Shown one piece after another: positions 9,337-17,377 of a DNA stretch of 64,000 nt. This DNA comes from Bacillota bacterium (GTDB lineage: Bacteria > Bacillota > Clostridia > Oscillospirales > Ruminococcaceae). Numbering within the stretch: the first letter of the stretch is position 1; each line of letters opens with the position of its first letter. Location of the stretch: the NCBI GenBank assembly GCA_023431215.1, contig JAEYXR010000048.1, positions 6,442-70,441 of the forward strand. The letters run 5' to 3'. Under the pieces are notes generated by a model that was not told the origin of the DNA, searched no databases, and saw only the letters and a program-made list of their open reading frames with translations. A program made the position numbers and the translations under genes.

Positions 9337-10203
9337 TTACTCTTCCAAAGCCTTCAGCTGTGCTTCCTCTTTTGGATCTATTTTAATTTTGCCGTCACGC
9401 AAAAGCTTTACCTCTTTTTTATCAAATACCGATAAGGCGGCATCCGGGTTCTTTTCCAGACGCACTTTTAAATAGCCTGTCAGCAGGCTTACCTCCACAA
9501 CGGTACCCCTGCCGTCCGGCGTGTTTACCAGTGCACCCACCTTGGGAGTGGTGCGCAGCAGGTCTTCGTATGCAACCTGCTCATATTTCAGGCAGCACAT
9601 CAGCCTGCCGCAGGTGCCGGAAATTTTGGTAGGATTTAGGGATAATCCCTGTTCCTTGGCCATTTTGATAGAAACCGGCTGAAACTCGCCTAAAAAAGTG
9701 GCGCAGCAAAAGGGTTTGCCGCAAACACCCAAGCCGCCCAGCATCTTGGCCTCGTCACGGACACCAATCTGCCGCAGCTCAATGCGAGTGCGAAAAACCG
9801 AAGCAAGATCCTTTACCAGCTCACGGAAGTCTACACGCCCGTCAGCAGTAAAGTAAAACAGTATTTTATTATTGTCAAAGGTATACTCCACATCCACCAG
9901 CTTCATATCCAGCTTGTTGGCCGCAATTTTTTCTTGGCAGATGCGGAAGGCCTTTTTCTCTTTTTTCTTATTTTCTTCAATACGGTGCAAATCTTCCGGG
10001 GTGGCCAGCCGAACCAGCTTTTTCAGGGGCTTTACAATTTCGCCATCCTGCACCTGGCGGTTGGCAATGGCTACTGTGCCGCACTCCACACCACGGGCAG
10101 TTTCTACAATAACCTTTTGTCCCAGGTCGGCTTGCTCACCCGATGGGTCAAAGTAGTAGATTTTGCCTACTTCTTTAAATCTTACTCCGATTACCTCTGC
10201 CAT
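9337..10203 (-). CDS. ricT: PSP1-domain protein RicT (YaaT)
   Basis: The 288-residue protein has the PSP1 C-terminal domain fold with its Cys set: GVCGKPFCCATFLG and GTCGRLMCCLKYE. B. subtilis YaaT/RicT belongs to the RicA-RicF-RicT complex that carries iron-sulfur clusters and promotes RNase Y-dependent mRNA maturation. The Cys residues seen here fit such a role. The ATG follows GGAGGAAC. It lies downstream of holB and darA, as in B. subtilis, though about 160 bases separate it from holB. Confidence 0.93.
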   Translation of the reverse strand: MAEVIGVRFKEVGKIYYFDPSGEQADLGQKVIVETARGVECGTVAIANRQVQDGEIVKPLKKLVRLATPEDLHRIEENKKKEKKAFRICQEKIAANKLDMKLVDVEYTFDNNKILFYFTADGRVDFRELVKDLASVFRTRIELRQIGVRDEAKMLGGLGVCGKPFCCATFLGEFQPVSIKMAKEQGLSLNPTKISGTCGRLMCCLKYEQVAYEDLLRTTPKVGALVNTPDGRGTVVEVSLLTGYLKVRLEKNPDAALSVFDKKEVKLLRDGKIKIDPKEEAQLKALEE

Positions 10204-10364
10204 TGTTCCTCCAAAACTGCGGGTGCTGAATTCATAAACAGCCTGCCGCTTTACAAAATAGCATACTCTTACATTATTATTTGATGTCTGCAGATATCGC
10301 TTTTTATGGGTAGCCTGCCTTCAGTCTCTTGGCTTTAAGCCAGGGATTACCAGTGGGCACCGCC

Positions 10365-11303
10365 TTATATGGTCTTTCCATACTCTGCCAGCAGCGCTGA
10401 AAGCAGTGCCGGATAACCATTGCTGTCGCAATACTCCTGCAGGCGGGCCACAGCCTCCCGCAGCCGCACAGCCCTGTGGTGAGGCATCCTCAGTACGGAT
10501 ATATACTTTCGGTTCATGAGCATTGCCCCCACGGCTTGCAGCAACTTTGCATAATCTGCCCGCTGTTTTTCCAGAGGTACCATTGCAGCCATCACACCGC
10601 AGGCGTTTCTTTTTGCCAGCGCCTCCACCACCTTTTGGGCAGCATCCCAGCGCTTGCCGCAAGCTGGGTCGGTCAATATTTCCAAAGCAAGGCCGGGGCT
10701 TCCGTCTGCAAGCTCCAACGCATGCTCCCGCTGCCCCTGGGGCTTGTCCCCTGCCCTCTCCTCCAAAAAGGCCAGAGCCTTTTGGCGGGGCACAGGCAGC
10801 GTATGCACTGTCACCACACGAGATAATATGGTGGACAGCAGCCGGTAACGGTTGTCACAGGTAAAAATAAAATAGGTGTTCTCCGGCGGCTCCTCCACCA
10901 CCTTTAACAGCAAATTCTGTACCTCTGCACTTAAAAGCTGGGCATCCAAAAAGATGGTGACCTTGGCACAGCCCTCACTGGGTTTTTGGTAGGCTTCTCC
11001 CCGCAGGCGGCGAATAGAATCCTTACGGTAGGTGTCGGAGCTTCCATCCAACAGGGTAATGTCACTGTGTGCCCCCAGCAGCACCTTTTGGCACTGGTCG
11101 CACACACCGCACATTCTACCCTTGCCGCTGCGGCATAAGATGGCCCCCGCAACGGCAATTGCCAGTTCGCGGCGGCCGGTACCGCGGTCACCCTCAATAT
11201 TCAAACTATGCACCAGGCGCCCCTGGGTAAGCATTGCTTCCAGCGCAGGGGGCATCAAAAGCGTCAGGGGGTCATAATCAAACTTTTTCAAACCGCTCCA
11301 CAT
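10365..11303 (-). CDS. holB: DNA polymerase III subunit delta'
   Basis: This 312-residue clamp-loader protein has a weak P-loop (GDRGTGRRE), a zinc-binding Cys set (CRSGKGRMCGVCDQC), the delta-region sequence NLLLKVVEEPPENTYFIFTC and the sensor-like STILSRVV. Delta' is a structural, non-hydrolysing member of the clamp loader. Its start overlaps the 3' end of darA by 26 bases, so the two are probably translationally coupled. No strong ribosome site precedes the ATG, which makes the exact start less certain. The SRC motif typical of clamp loaders reads SRV here. Confidence 0.9.
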   Translation of the reverse strand: MWSGLKKFDYDPLTLLMPPALEAMLTQGRLVHSLNIEGDRGTGRRELAIAVAGAILCRSGKGRMCGVCDQCQKVLLGAHSDITLLDGSSDTYRKDSIRRLRGEAYQKPSEGCAKVTIFLDAQLLSAEVQNLLLKVVEEPPENTYFIFTCDNRYRLLSTILSRVVTVHTLPVPRQKALAFLEERAGDKPQGQREHALELADGSPGLALEILTDPACGKRWDAAQKVVEALAKRNACGVMAAMVPLEKQRADYAKLLQAVGAMLMNRKYISVLRMPHHRAVRLREAVARLQEYCDSNGYPALLSALLAEYGKTI

Positions 11304-11601
11304 CCATCACAAAGATGGTGGCGCCGCCAACCGCCACTTCTACAGGCATACCGGCATACATGCCGGCGCTAAAAGATGCAGTAGAAGGCACCATTTTGGT
11401 GCGCTTGCGGCTGTTTTCCGAGATGATTTCAATGGCTTTATCTACTTTTTCATCCTCGGTACCCACCAGAAGCGTGGTGTTGCCGGACATGAGAAACCCA
11501 CCGGTGGTGGCAAGACGTGTTACCGAATAACGCTGTTTGGTCAGGGCGCTGGAAACGCCGGAGCTGTCGTCGTTGGATACAATGGCCAATATCAGTTTCA
11601 T
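11278..11601 (-). CDS. darA: Cyclic di-AMP receptor protein DarA (PII-like, YaaQ)
   Basis: The 107-residue protein starts MKLILAIV and carries the DarA/PstA signature region GGFLMSGNTTLLVGTEDEKVD, where the conserved residues bind c-di-AMP in a trimeric PII-like fold. It ends VEVAVGGATIFVMDV, as in the family. It is located upstream of holB and ricT, matching the B. subtilis yaaQ locus. Function is that of a c-di-AMP signal transducer; partners are not known with certainty. Confidence 0.94.
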   Translation of the reverse strand: MKLILAIVSNDDSSGVSSALTKQRYSVTRLATTGGFLMSGNTTLLVGTEDEKVDKAIEIISENSRKRTKMVPSTASFSAGMYAGMPVEVAVGGATIFVMDVERFEKV

Positions 11602-11709
11602 AGGTAACTCCTTTCCGCCGAATTCTTATCGGCACTGGCTGTCTATCTATTCTTTGTACCCCTAAGGGCCAAAACGCAAAAGAAAAAGGGTTTAAAAGTA
11701 AAAATGATT

Positions 11710-11796
11710 GCAGTTATTTTAATATGCGTACAAAGGAATAATAAAACCGACCATAAAGCCGTTTTTCGGTTGCAATATAAAAAGCAAAATAACTGC
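11710..11796. repeat. Long-range inverted repeat between yaaO-like gene and darA
   Basis: GCAGTTATTTT (11710-11720) is mirrored perfectly by AAAATAACTGC (11786-11796). Inside lies a smaller pair, AACCGA (11755-11760) and TCGGTT (11766-11771). On the minus strand the outer arm is followed by a T-rich stretch, so this may be the terminator of the yaaO-like gene, but the 65-base loop is unusually long. Confidence 0.45.
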
Positions 11797-11803
11797 TATG
11801 TAA

Positions 11804-13156
11804 TTATTTTACCACAAACACCTCATCGATTCCACTTATTTTTAGCAAATCCTGTAAGGGCGGAGTAATCTCTTCTCCCGGTACCAACACAGGAATCCCC
11901 GGAGGGCAGCGGCTTACCAGCCTTGCCGACACATGGCCTGCAGCATCCTCTACCCTGATTTTTCGGCTGGGTCTTGCCATAGCCTCGGCAACTGTAAGAA
12001 TAGCTCTGGGCAGAGGGACCGGTGGAGGCAGTTGGTAAGGGAAAGCGGCCCTTCCACGGGGAGCCATGCCAATAACACGCTCCAGTTTCTGCAGCTGTTC
12101 TTCTGTATTATATGGTGTTACCATAAAAACACATACATTGTCCGCCATATACTCCGGCTCTACACCCTCGGCTTTTATATATTTGGTAAATCCGTTGCGG
12201 CTGTATTCCGCTTTGGTAAAATCAATTACCAGACGCACAGGGTCACAAATCCAACTGCGAACCACACCAAAGCCACGGCTTTCGGCAGCGGTCTTCAGTC
12301 TGTCAATGCGTGTTCCCAAATCAATATAGCGGGTATCCATGCTTTCTATTTCACTCAAGGCCATATCTGCCGAAAGCATGATAAGATAACTTGGGCTGGT
12401 ACTGCCAAACAGAGACATTGCATATTTTGCATCCTCGTACAGCGCCGCATTGGATAGATGAAGCGCAGCAGCACCGGTAAGGGCCGGCAGCGTTTTGTGC
12501 AGCGAATCGGCACAAATATCTGCCCCCAGGCTGATGGGATGCAGCGGCATATGAAAGCGGTGCAGATGCGCACCGTGGGCGTTGTCCACCAACAGCATTT
12601 TTCGGTGCTGGTGGCAAAGATAGCTAATGTCACCAATATCGGCAATCTGGCCAAAGTAATCGGGGCTGGTGATATAGACCGCCACCGCATCAGGATGTTC
12701 TGAAATTGCTCTCTCGATGTCCTCTGCCCGGGGAGGCAGAGCCACACCTTTAATGCCGCCATCCTTTCCGTCGGATACGGGGCATTCCACCCACACAGGG
12801 ATAATGCCCAAAAGGCCCATGGCACTTACCGCGCTACGGTGGATGGTACGGGAAGCTATCATTGTACGGCCATATTGAGAAGCCATGTACAGCATGGTCT
12901 GGATGCACAGGGTGCTGCCGCCTGCCGAAAGCAAGCTATCGCCGCTGTTGTAAGCCAGAGAAAGCCGATGCTCTATTTCCCGAATTGGCCCGTCGCATTC
13001 ATACAACGAGTCGGCTCCGTCAATTTCGGTGATGTCCCAGGGGGCAGCCTCTCTCAGGGGAGGGGGCATATTTCCCTTGTGCCCCGGCATGTGGTAAGGG
13101 GCAAAGCCCTTGGCGCGCAGCTGGGCCATGGCATCAAACAATGGTGTGTCCGCCAT
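11804..13156 (-). CDS. Orn/Lys/Arg decarboxylase-family PLP enzyme (YaaO-like)
   Basis: The 450-residue fold-type I PLP protein begins with the family hallmark YHMPGHKGN and has the Schiff-base lysine region ADSLHKTLPALTGAAAL. VDNAHGAH precedes it as the aspartate that contacts the PLP pyridine. The C-terminal domain is short, as in YaaO and SpeA-like Firmicutes proteins. It may decarboxylate arginine, lysine or ornithine toward polyamines; the substrate is not determinable here. A YaaO gene sits near yaaQ-holB-yaaT in B. subtilis too. ATG follows GAGGTGATG. Confidence 0.9.
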   Translation of the reverse strand: MADTPLFDAMAQLRAKGFAPYHMPGHKGNMPPPLREAAPWDITEIDGADSLYECDGPIREIEHRLSLAYNSGDSLLSAGGSTLCIQTMLYMASQYGRTMIASRTIHRSAVSAMGLLGIIPVWVECPVSDGKDGGIKGVALPPRAEDIERAISEHPDAVAVYITSPDYFGQIADIGDISYLCHQHRKMLLVDNAHGAHLHRFHMPLHPISLGADICADSLHKTLPALTGAAALHLSNAALYEDAKYAMSLFGSTSPSYLIMLSADMALSEIESMDTRYIDLGTRIDRLKTAAESRGFGVVRSWICDPVRLVIDFTKAEYSRNGFTKYIKAEGVEPEYMADNVCVFMVTPYNTEEQLQKLERVIGMAPRGRAAFPYQLPPPVPLPRAILTVAEAMARPSRKIRVEDAAGHVSARLVSRCPPGIPVLVPGEEITPPLQDLLKISGIDEVFVVK

Positions 13157-13298
13157 CTTTCATCACCTCATTTTGTCTCATAATCCTTTGCTTATCCTTA
13201 TGTCAGACAGCACTGCTTTTTAAGCCCGTTTTTCTTTGCCGGTATTGCTTCTATCATTGCAAATAGTCAACCATTCTTACCTACTGCGGCCTGTTTGG

Positions 13299-13736
13299 TC
13301 ATCCACAAAGGTGCGGCGCCTTTTGGGCAAGAGCATCCAAAAAGCCTTGACGGTCAGCAGGTGAAAGCTCCAGACGGTAGCTTTCGTCATCCTGCCGGTA
13401 AATAATATATAAAACATCCTTAGACAGGGCCATGGGCACATATCCGTGTACCGCGGCATCCTTGTGGGTGGTCACCTCAACCATATCACTATAGAATACC
13501 GTGATTTTAGAAATACCGCTGCGAACATCCAGCGAACCTTCGTCCAGTGTATAACAGGTACGGCACACCTGTGCCAGGGCGGTAGCAAAGGCTATGCCGC
13601 CACCCAAAGTAAGCATGGAGCCAATGAGCCAGCCGCCCCACACCACCCAAAGTATCAGGCCGACCAGGGCTGCGGCACCGCTGAAGGCGGTAATCAAACG
13701 GTAGCTTACATCTATTTTGGGAGTAAAAGTCTTCAA
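13299..13736 (-). CDS. Small membrane protein with bacterial PH-like domain
   Basis: With a TTG start the protein has 145 residues. I chose this start because GGAAGGGAGAAAGG lies directly between it and the stop codon of the preceding femA-like gene; longer in-frame starts would overlap that gene by 47-122 bases without a ribosome site. Two hydrophobic segments (about residues 14-45) are followed by a beta-rich part, YTLDEGSLDVRSGISKITVFYSDMVEV, resembling the bPH_4 family. Function unknown. It ends the four-gene minus-strand run with the FemA/B and QueG-like genes. Confidence 0.75.
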   Translation of the reverse strand: MKTFTPKIDVSYRLITAFSGAAALVGLILWVVWGGWLIGSMLTLGGGIAFATALAQVCRTCYTLDEGSLDVRSGISKITVFYSDMVEVTTHKDAAVHGYVPMALSKDVLYIIYRQDDESYRLELSPADRQGFLDALAQKAPHLCG

Positions 13737-13755
13737 GGCTGCCTTTCTCCCTTCC

Positions 13756-14820
13756 TCAACCACGGTTAAAAAACCTGCGCTTGGTTTTGCGTAAAAAGTC
13801 ATTACAGCATATTGCAAAATTAATAACTCGGGTAAGAAGAGGGCGATAGTGATAATCAAATTCACCTGCAAGTTCATCTACCCGGCCGCCAAAGCCTCTT
13901 TTAAAACGGTACAGACCGTACATATGGCCTTTTTCATTCTCCAAATCTCCTGCCACACCTTGAAAATCATACACCGTACAGCCTGTTTCTATGGCCCAGC
14001 GAATCATTTCCCACTGCATCAGGTAGTTTGGCATGACATTGCGGTGGGCATTGTCGGACGCCCCGTAAACATAACAGGCCTTGCCTGCATAGTTGGTGGT
14101 AATGGCACCGCACACAGGCTGCCCCTGATAAAACCCCATATACAGGCGTACATGGACGCCAAGTGCATCCAGCATGCGCTCAAAATACACCTTGGGGCGG
14201 GTAGAAAAGCCATCCCGCTGACCGGTGGTTTGATAAATACGCATAAAATCATCCAGGTATTCCTTGCCCACCGGACGAACCTCCACCCCCTTTTTTTGAG
14301 CAACACGAACATTGTAGCGGGTTTTTTGGGTCAGACCCATAAACACCTCATCCTCGGTTTTTCCGGCCAAAGGCAGGCGGTAATTGAAGCGTGCCTGAAT
14401 GGTCTCAAAGCCATCGGGTCCATAAAAACGCTTAAACCCCATGTCCTCCATCACCTTGATAAAAAAGGTGTCGTTTGCGGGTACATCGGGGTCTATTTTA
14501 AATGTGTGAGCATTGTAAAGCTTTGCCAGCTCATCAATGCCGGATTTTAAATCCTTTAATACGGCAATATCCTTAAGGTCACAGACAGGCCCCCGGGGGC
14601 TGTACATAAAGCAGGTGCCAAACAGGGGCAATTTTTGAATCAATACGCCGCAGGCACCCACAATTTTACCAGCTTCGTTGCGAGACACCACCGCTTCAAA
14701 CTGCCAGTTGCTTTTGACCTCCGGCCAGTGGCAGGACTGGGTAAACTCACCGTGGGGGTGTGCAGAGACAAAATCCTCGTATTCCCGGTACTGCTCCCGT
14801 CTCAGGATTTCCATAGTCAA
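13756..14820 (-). CDS. FemA/FemB-type peptidoglycan bridge aminoacyltransferase
   Basis: The 354-residue protein resembles FemX/MurM-type ligases built on two GNAT-like folds. It shows FTQSCHWPEVK near the N-terminus, a MYSPRGPVCD motif, GLTQKTRYNVRVAQKKGVEV in the middle, and VMPNYLMQWEMIRWAIETGCTVYDFQGV near the C-terminus. These enzymes transfer an amino acid from aminoacyl-tRNA to the peptidoglycan stem. The start is a TTG overlapping the TGA of the upstream gene; an ATG lies two codons on. The amino acid added is unknown. Confidence 0.9.
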   Translation of the reverse strand: MTMEILRREQYREYEDFVSAHPHGEFTQSCHWPEVKSNWQFEAVVSRNEAGKIVGACGVLIQKLPLFGTCFMYSPRGPVCDLKDIAVLKDLKSGIDELAKLYNAHTFKIDPDVPANDTFFIKVMEDMGFKRFYGPDGFETIQARFNYRLPLAGKTEDEVFMGLTQKTRYNVRVAQKKGVEVRPVGKEYLDDFMRIYQTTGQRDGFSTRPKVYFERMLDALGVHVRLYMGFYQGQPVCGAITTNYAGKACYVYGASDNAHRNVMPNYLMQWEMIRWAIETGCTVYDFQGVAGDLENEKGHMYGLYRFKRGFGGRVDELAGEFDYHYRPLLTRVINFAICCNDFLRKTKRRFFNRG

Positions 14821-15683
14821 TCAGACTTCCTCTCATCTTCTGTTATCAGGCGCAAGTTGCGGGTAAGCACCCCGCTGCCGCGCCAGCCATAGCTTTTTGT
14901 CTGTAGCAGCTCCTGCAAATGCTCCTCTGTTACTGTGGGACAAAGATTTTGCCTCAACCTCATAACAGGGGACATGGCAGGCTTCCTGTTGTGGGGGCAG
15001 GCATCGGTACAAAGATCGCAGCCCCAGGCAAGTCCGCCTTTTCGTACTTCTTGTTGCTCCCAAGGGGTAAGCTCCCCCTTTTTTTGCGTAATATAAGAGC
15101 GACACAGGGTTTTATCCATGGATTTTGTCTGAAGCGCACCTGTAGGGCAGACATCCAGGCATAAGCTGCATCCTCCGCAGGGCGAGGCCGGCAACTGCTT
15201 GCCCGTACCAAAAGGCAGGTCGGTTACCACCTCACAAATAAACACCCTGCTGCCCCACTGAGGGGTCAGCAGCAGCCCACCTTTGCCCATGGTGCCAAGG
15301 GCCGCCAGGCAGGCAGCTTCCACCTCGGGAACTGGGGAGCTGTCTACAAAGGGCAGCAGCTTTGCCCACGGCCACTGCTGTGCCAAGGCAGTGCAAACAT
15401 CTGCCAAAATTACTGATGCCACCGTATGATAATCATCACATACGGCGTAGCGCGCCACGTTGCGTGCTCCCCATTCTCCTGTATAATAAGGCAGCAGCAG
15501 TACCACCACACCCCCGGCAGCCGGCAGGCGGGATAATGCCCTGCAGGGCACCCGTGTACTTAGCTCCTCCAATGCACAGGCCCCCACACAGGTCACCCCA
15601 TGGGGCAATGCCGCCCGGGCAGCTGTTTGCAGCACCTGCTGCTCCAGGTCATCGGTTATAATACGCTCACAATCCTGTTCCAT
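14817..15683 (-). CDS. QueG-like iron-sulfur protein (short form of epoxyqueuosine reductase)
   Basis: The 288-residue protein has a DUF1730-like N-terminal part with RNVARYAVCDDYH and two ferredoxin-like cluster motifs, CGGCSLCLDVCPTGAL and CDLCTDACPHN. QueG uses cobalamin and two [4Fe-4S] clusters to make queuosine in tRNA. This copy is about 90 residues shorter than E. coli QueG and lacks the C-terminal HEAT-like region. No other queuosine genes are visible. It is translationally coupled to the FemA/B-type gene. I therefore call it QueG-like and leave the reaction open. Confidence 0.82.
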   Translation of the reverse strand: MEQDCERIITDDLEQQVLQTAARAALPHGVTCVGACALEELSTRVPCRALSRLPAAGGVVVLLLPYYTGEWGARNVARYAVCDDYHTVASVILADVCTALAQQWPWAKLLPFVDSSPVPEVEAACLAALGTMGKGGLLLTPQWGSRVFICEVVTDLPFGTGKQLPASPCGGCSLCLDVCPTGALQTKSMDKTLCRSYITQKKGELTPWEQQEVRKGGLAWGCDLCTDACPHNRKPAMSPVMRLRQNLCPTVTEEHLQELLQTKSYGWRGSGVLTRNLRLITEDERKSD

Positions 15684-15865
15684 GTTTTACTTCCATGTCA
15701 AAATTCTGCTTGGCCGCTTTTGAGCGGTGCAAATAATTACTTCACCACATTATTATCATTATACTATGCAAGGCAAGTTGCCAAAAGCTCTTACTGCAAC
15801 CCCTCCTGCACAACGGACAGCTAGCAGTTTACCCCATAAAAGAATGTACTCCTAAAGCCTTATTG

Positions 15866-16492
15866 CTATTTTTCTGCTTTGGTAAATAAGGCTGTCACTT
15901 TTTCTAAATCTACGCCGTTATCTTTGTCATACTTTTTGCTTGACAGGCGGTCCTGCAATTCTTTGGGGGTCAAAATAATATTCTGACTACCGGAAACATA
16001 GCTTGTAATTTGCTTGCCTGTGGTGGGTACAATATACTCTACCTGCATTTTATAAAGACCCTCACGGGCAAACAGGCGGCGAAGAATCTCTACTGCCGCC
16101 TGGCATTCTTTGGCGGGGTTTTTGGCAGGTTCACGCTTGGTGTTTTCTTCATCACCATCGGTGCAAACCCACATGTCATCCTCTATTTTTCCATAATAGC
16201 AGCCCTTTGCATAAATATCGCAAAAGAGAAAAACGCCATAAGGGGCTACCACCACATGATCCAGCTTTGCAGTCTGGCCGCCCTCGGACACGGTAACGTC
16301 ACCAAGCACCTTCCAATGGCGCAAGGCACCCATTTTGCGCAGCAATTTTTGAATGTTGCCCTTGGTACGTTCGCTGCGGTGGCGCAGCACCCAGGCCCTG
16401 GCCAGCAAAGCAATTGCTGTTACAATACAAATTGCCATAAAGGCCCAATAAGCCATTTCACTCCAAGAAAAATTGCCTGCAGATCCGTTCAC
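15866..16492 (-). CDS. Membrane-anchored NERD-domain protein
   Basis: The start is a GTG eight bases after GGAGG; a longer in-frame GTG lacks a site. The 208-residue product has one membrane segment (WAFMAICIVTAIALLA) and then a NERD-like domain: GGQTAKLDHVVVAPYGVFLFCDI followed by a G...W strand. NERD domains are related to nucleases of the PD-(D/E)XK type. The Asp-His and following residues of the core are seen, but the classical E-x-K pair reads C-D-I, so nuclease activity is doubtful. Cellular role unknown. Confidence 0.78.
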   Translation of the reverse strand: MNGSAGNFSWSEMAYWAFMAICIVTAIALLARAWVLRHRSERTKGNIQKLLRKMGALRHWKVLGDVTVSEGGQTAKLDHVVVAPYGVFLFCDIYAKGCYYGKIEDDMWVCTDGDEENTKREPAKNPAKECQAAVEILRRLFAREGLYKMQVEYIVPTTGKQITSYVSGSQNIILTPKELQDRLSSKKYDKDNGVDLEKVTALFTKAEK

Positions 16493-16687
16493 GTCAAATT
16501 CCTCCACGCTCTTCAAAATATTGTGCCCGGCGCCTGCATTGCCATACCAAAAAAGCCTATGCACACCACCGAATATATAAATGTTATTTTAGCATAGTTT
16601 GTGGCTTTTGCAAAGGCTGCGGAACCTACCAAAGCCTTTGGGAACGTAAACATTTCTTAAACAAACTTGAAACGATCAGTCCATTCC

Positions 16688-16716
16688 TTGACACCTGTTA
16701 TGAATCGGGTTAGAAT
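16688..16716 (+). promoter_or_regulatory. Sigma-A promoter of the DUF4358 gene
   Basis: TTGACA (16688-16693), a 17-base spacer and TAGAAT (16711-16716), 36 bases before the start codon. Confidence 0.75.
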
Positions 16717-16752
16717 AAATAAGCTAATTTATAAAAAGGGGGAAACAAAACC

Positions 16753-17265
16753 TTGCAGCGGCTTATGCTGATTATTGCCAGTATCATTGTAACTATTATT
16801 TTTGCGCTTCAGGGTTTTGCACCCAAGTACACCATGCCCACTGCCGATGAACTAAAGGCCGGGGAGGTCCGTACCGTGGGCGACCCGGAAACGGCGCTTA
16901 GTGAAATCTATTTTGATGTCTCTATTCTGGGGGTGGAGGAAGTCACCCCGCAAAAGCTGGAAGAAGAATTTGGTATTGACCCCTTTATCTACACCTACTG
17001 CGGCGGCCGCTATACCAACGGACGTTACGGCATTGCCGATGTCATCTTGCTCTATCCCCGCTCCGGTTACGAGGACGAGGTGCGCGAAGCGCTTCAAACC
17101 ATTAAGCTTTCCCGTATTAATTTATTTAAAAACTACGATGTTTATAATTCTCACGACCTTGCCGAAAACGGCACCATTGCCCGCCGCGGCGGCTACTACA
17201 TCCTCACCATGATAGATAACGAAGAAGCTGTCTGGGACATTTTGGAGGAATACATTCCCCGCTAA
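16753..17265 (+). CDS. Secreted or membrane-anchored DUF4358-like protein
   Basis: The 170-residue protein starts with TTG behind AAGGGGGA. It has an N-terminal hydrophobic segment (MLIIASIIVTIIFALQGFA) with no lipobox Cys, so it is probably anchored or secreted. The rest aligns by eye to DUF4358: FGIDP, an IADVILLYPR strand, FKNYDVYNS and a final GGYYILTMID. A second DUF4358 protein occurs at 33176-33712. Function unknown. It is monocistronic between a strong promoter and terminator. Confidence 0.75.
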   Translation: MQRLMLIIASIIVTIIFALQGFAPKYTMPTADELKAGEVRTVGDPETALSEIYFDVSILGVEEVTPQKLEEEFGIDPFIYTYCGGRYTNGRYGIADVILLYPRSGYEDEVREALQTIKLSRINLFKNYDVYNSHDLAENGTIARRGGYYILTMIDNEEAVWDILEEYIPR

Positions 17266-17325
17266 GGTTACTGCAAAAAGTTCGGTTCTATTGTCTTTTT
17301 TCTTTTTAATAACCAAAACAAGCTG

Positions 17326-17363
17326 AAAGCCCTTCTGTACTTTACTTACAGAAGGGCTTTTTT
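17326..17363. terminator. Bidirectional terminator between DUF4358 gene and clpB
   Basis: AAAGCCCTTCTGT pairs perfectly with ACAGAAGGGCTTT and is followed by T residues; convergent genes end on both sides. Confidence 0.92.
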
Positions 17364-17377
17364 GGTTTGTTGGAAGA

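Noticed and set aside
13737..13877. Longer N-terminus of the PH-like membrane protein
   Set aside because: It would overlap the upstream gene by up to 122 bases without a ribosome site, while the TTG start has one right after the upstream stop.
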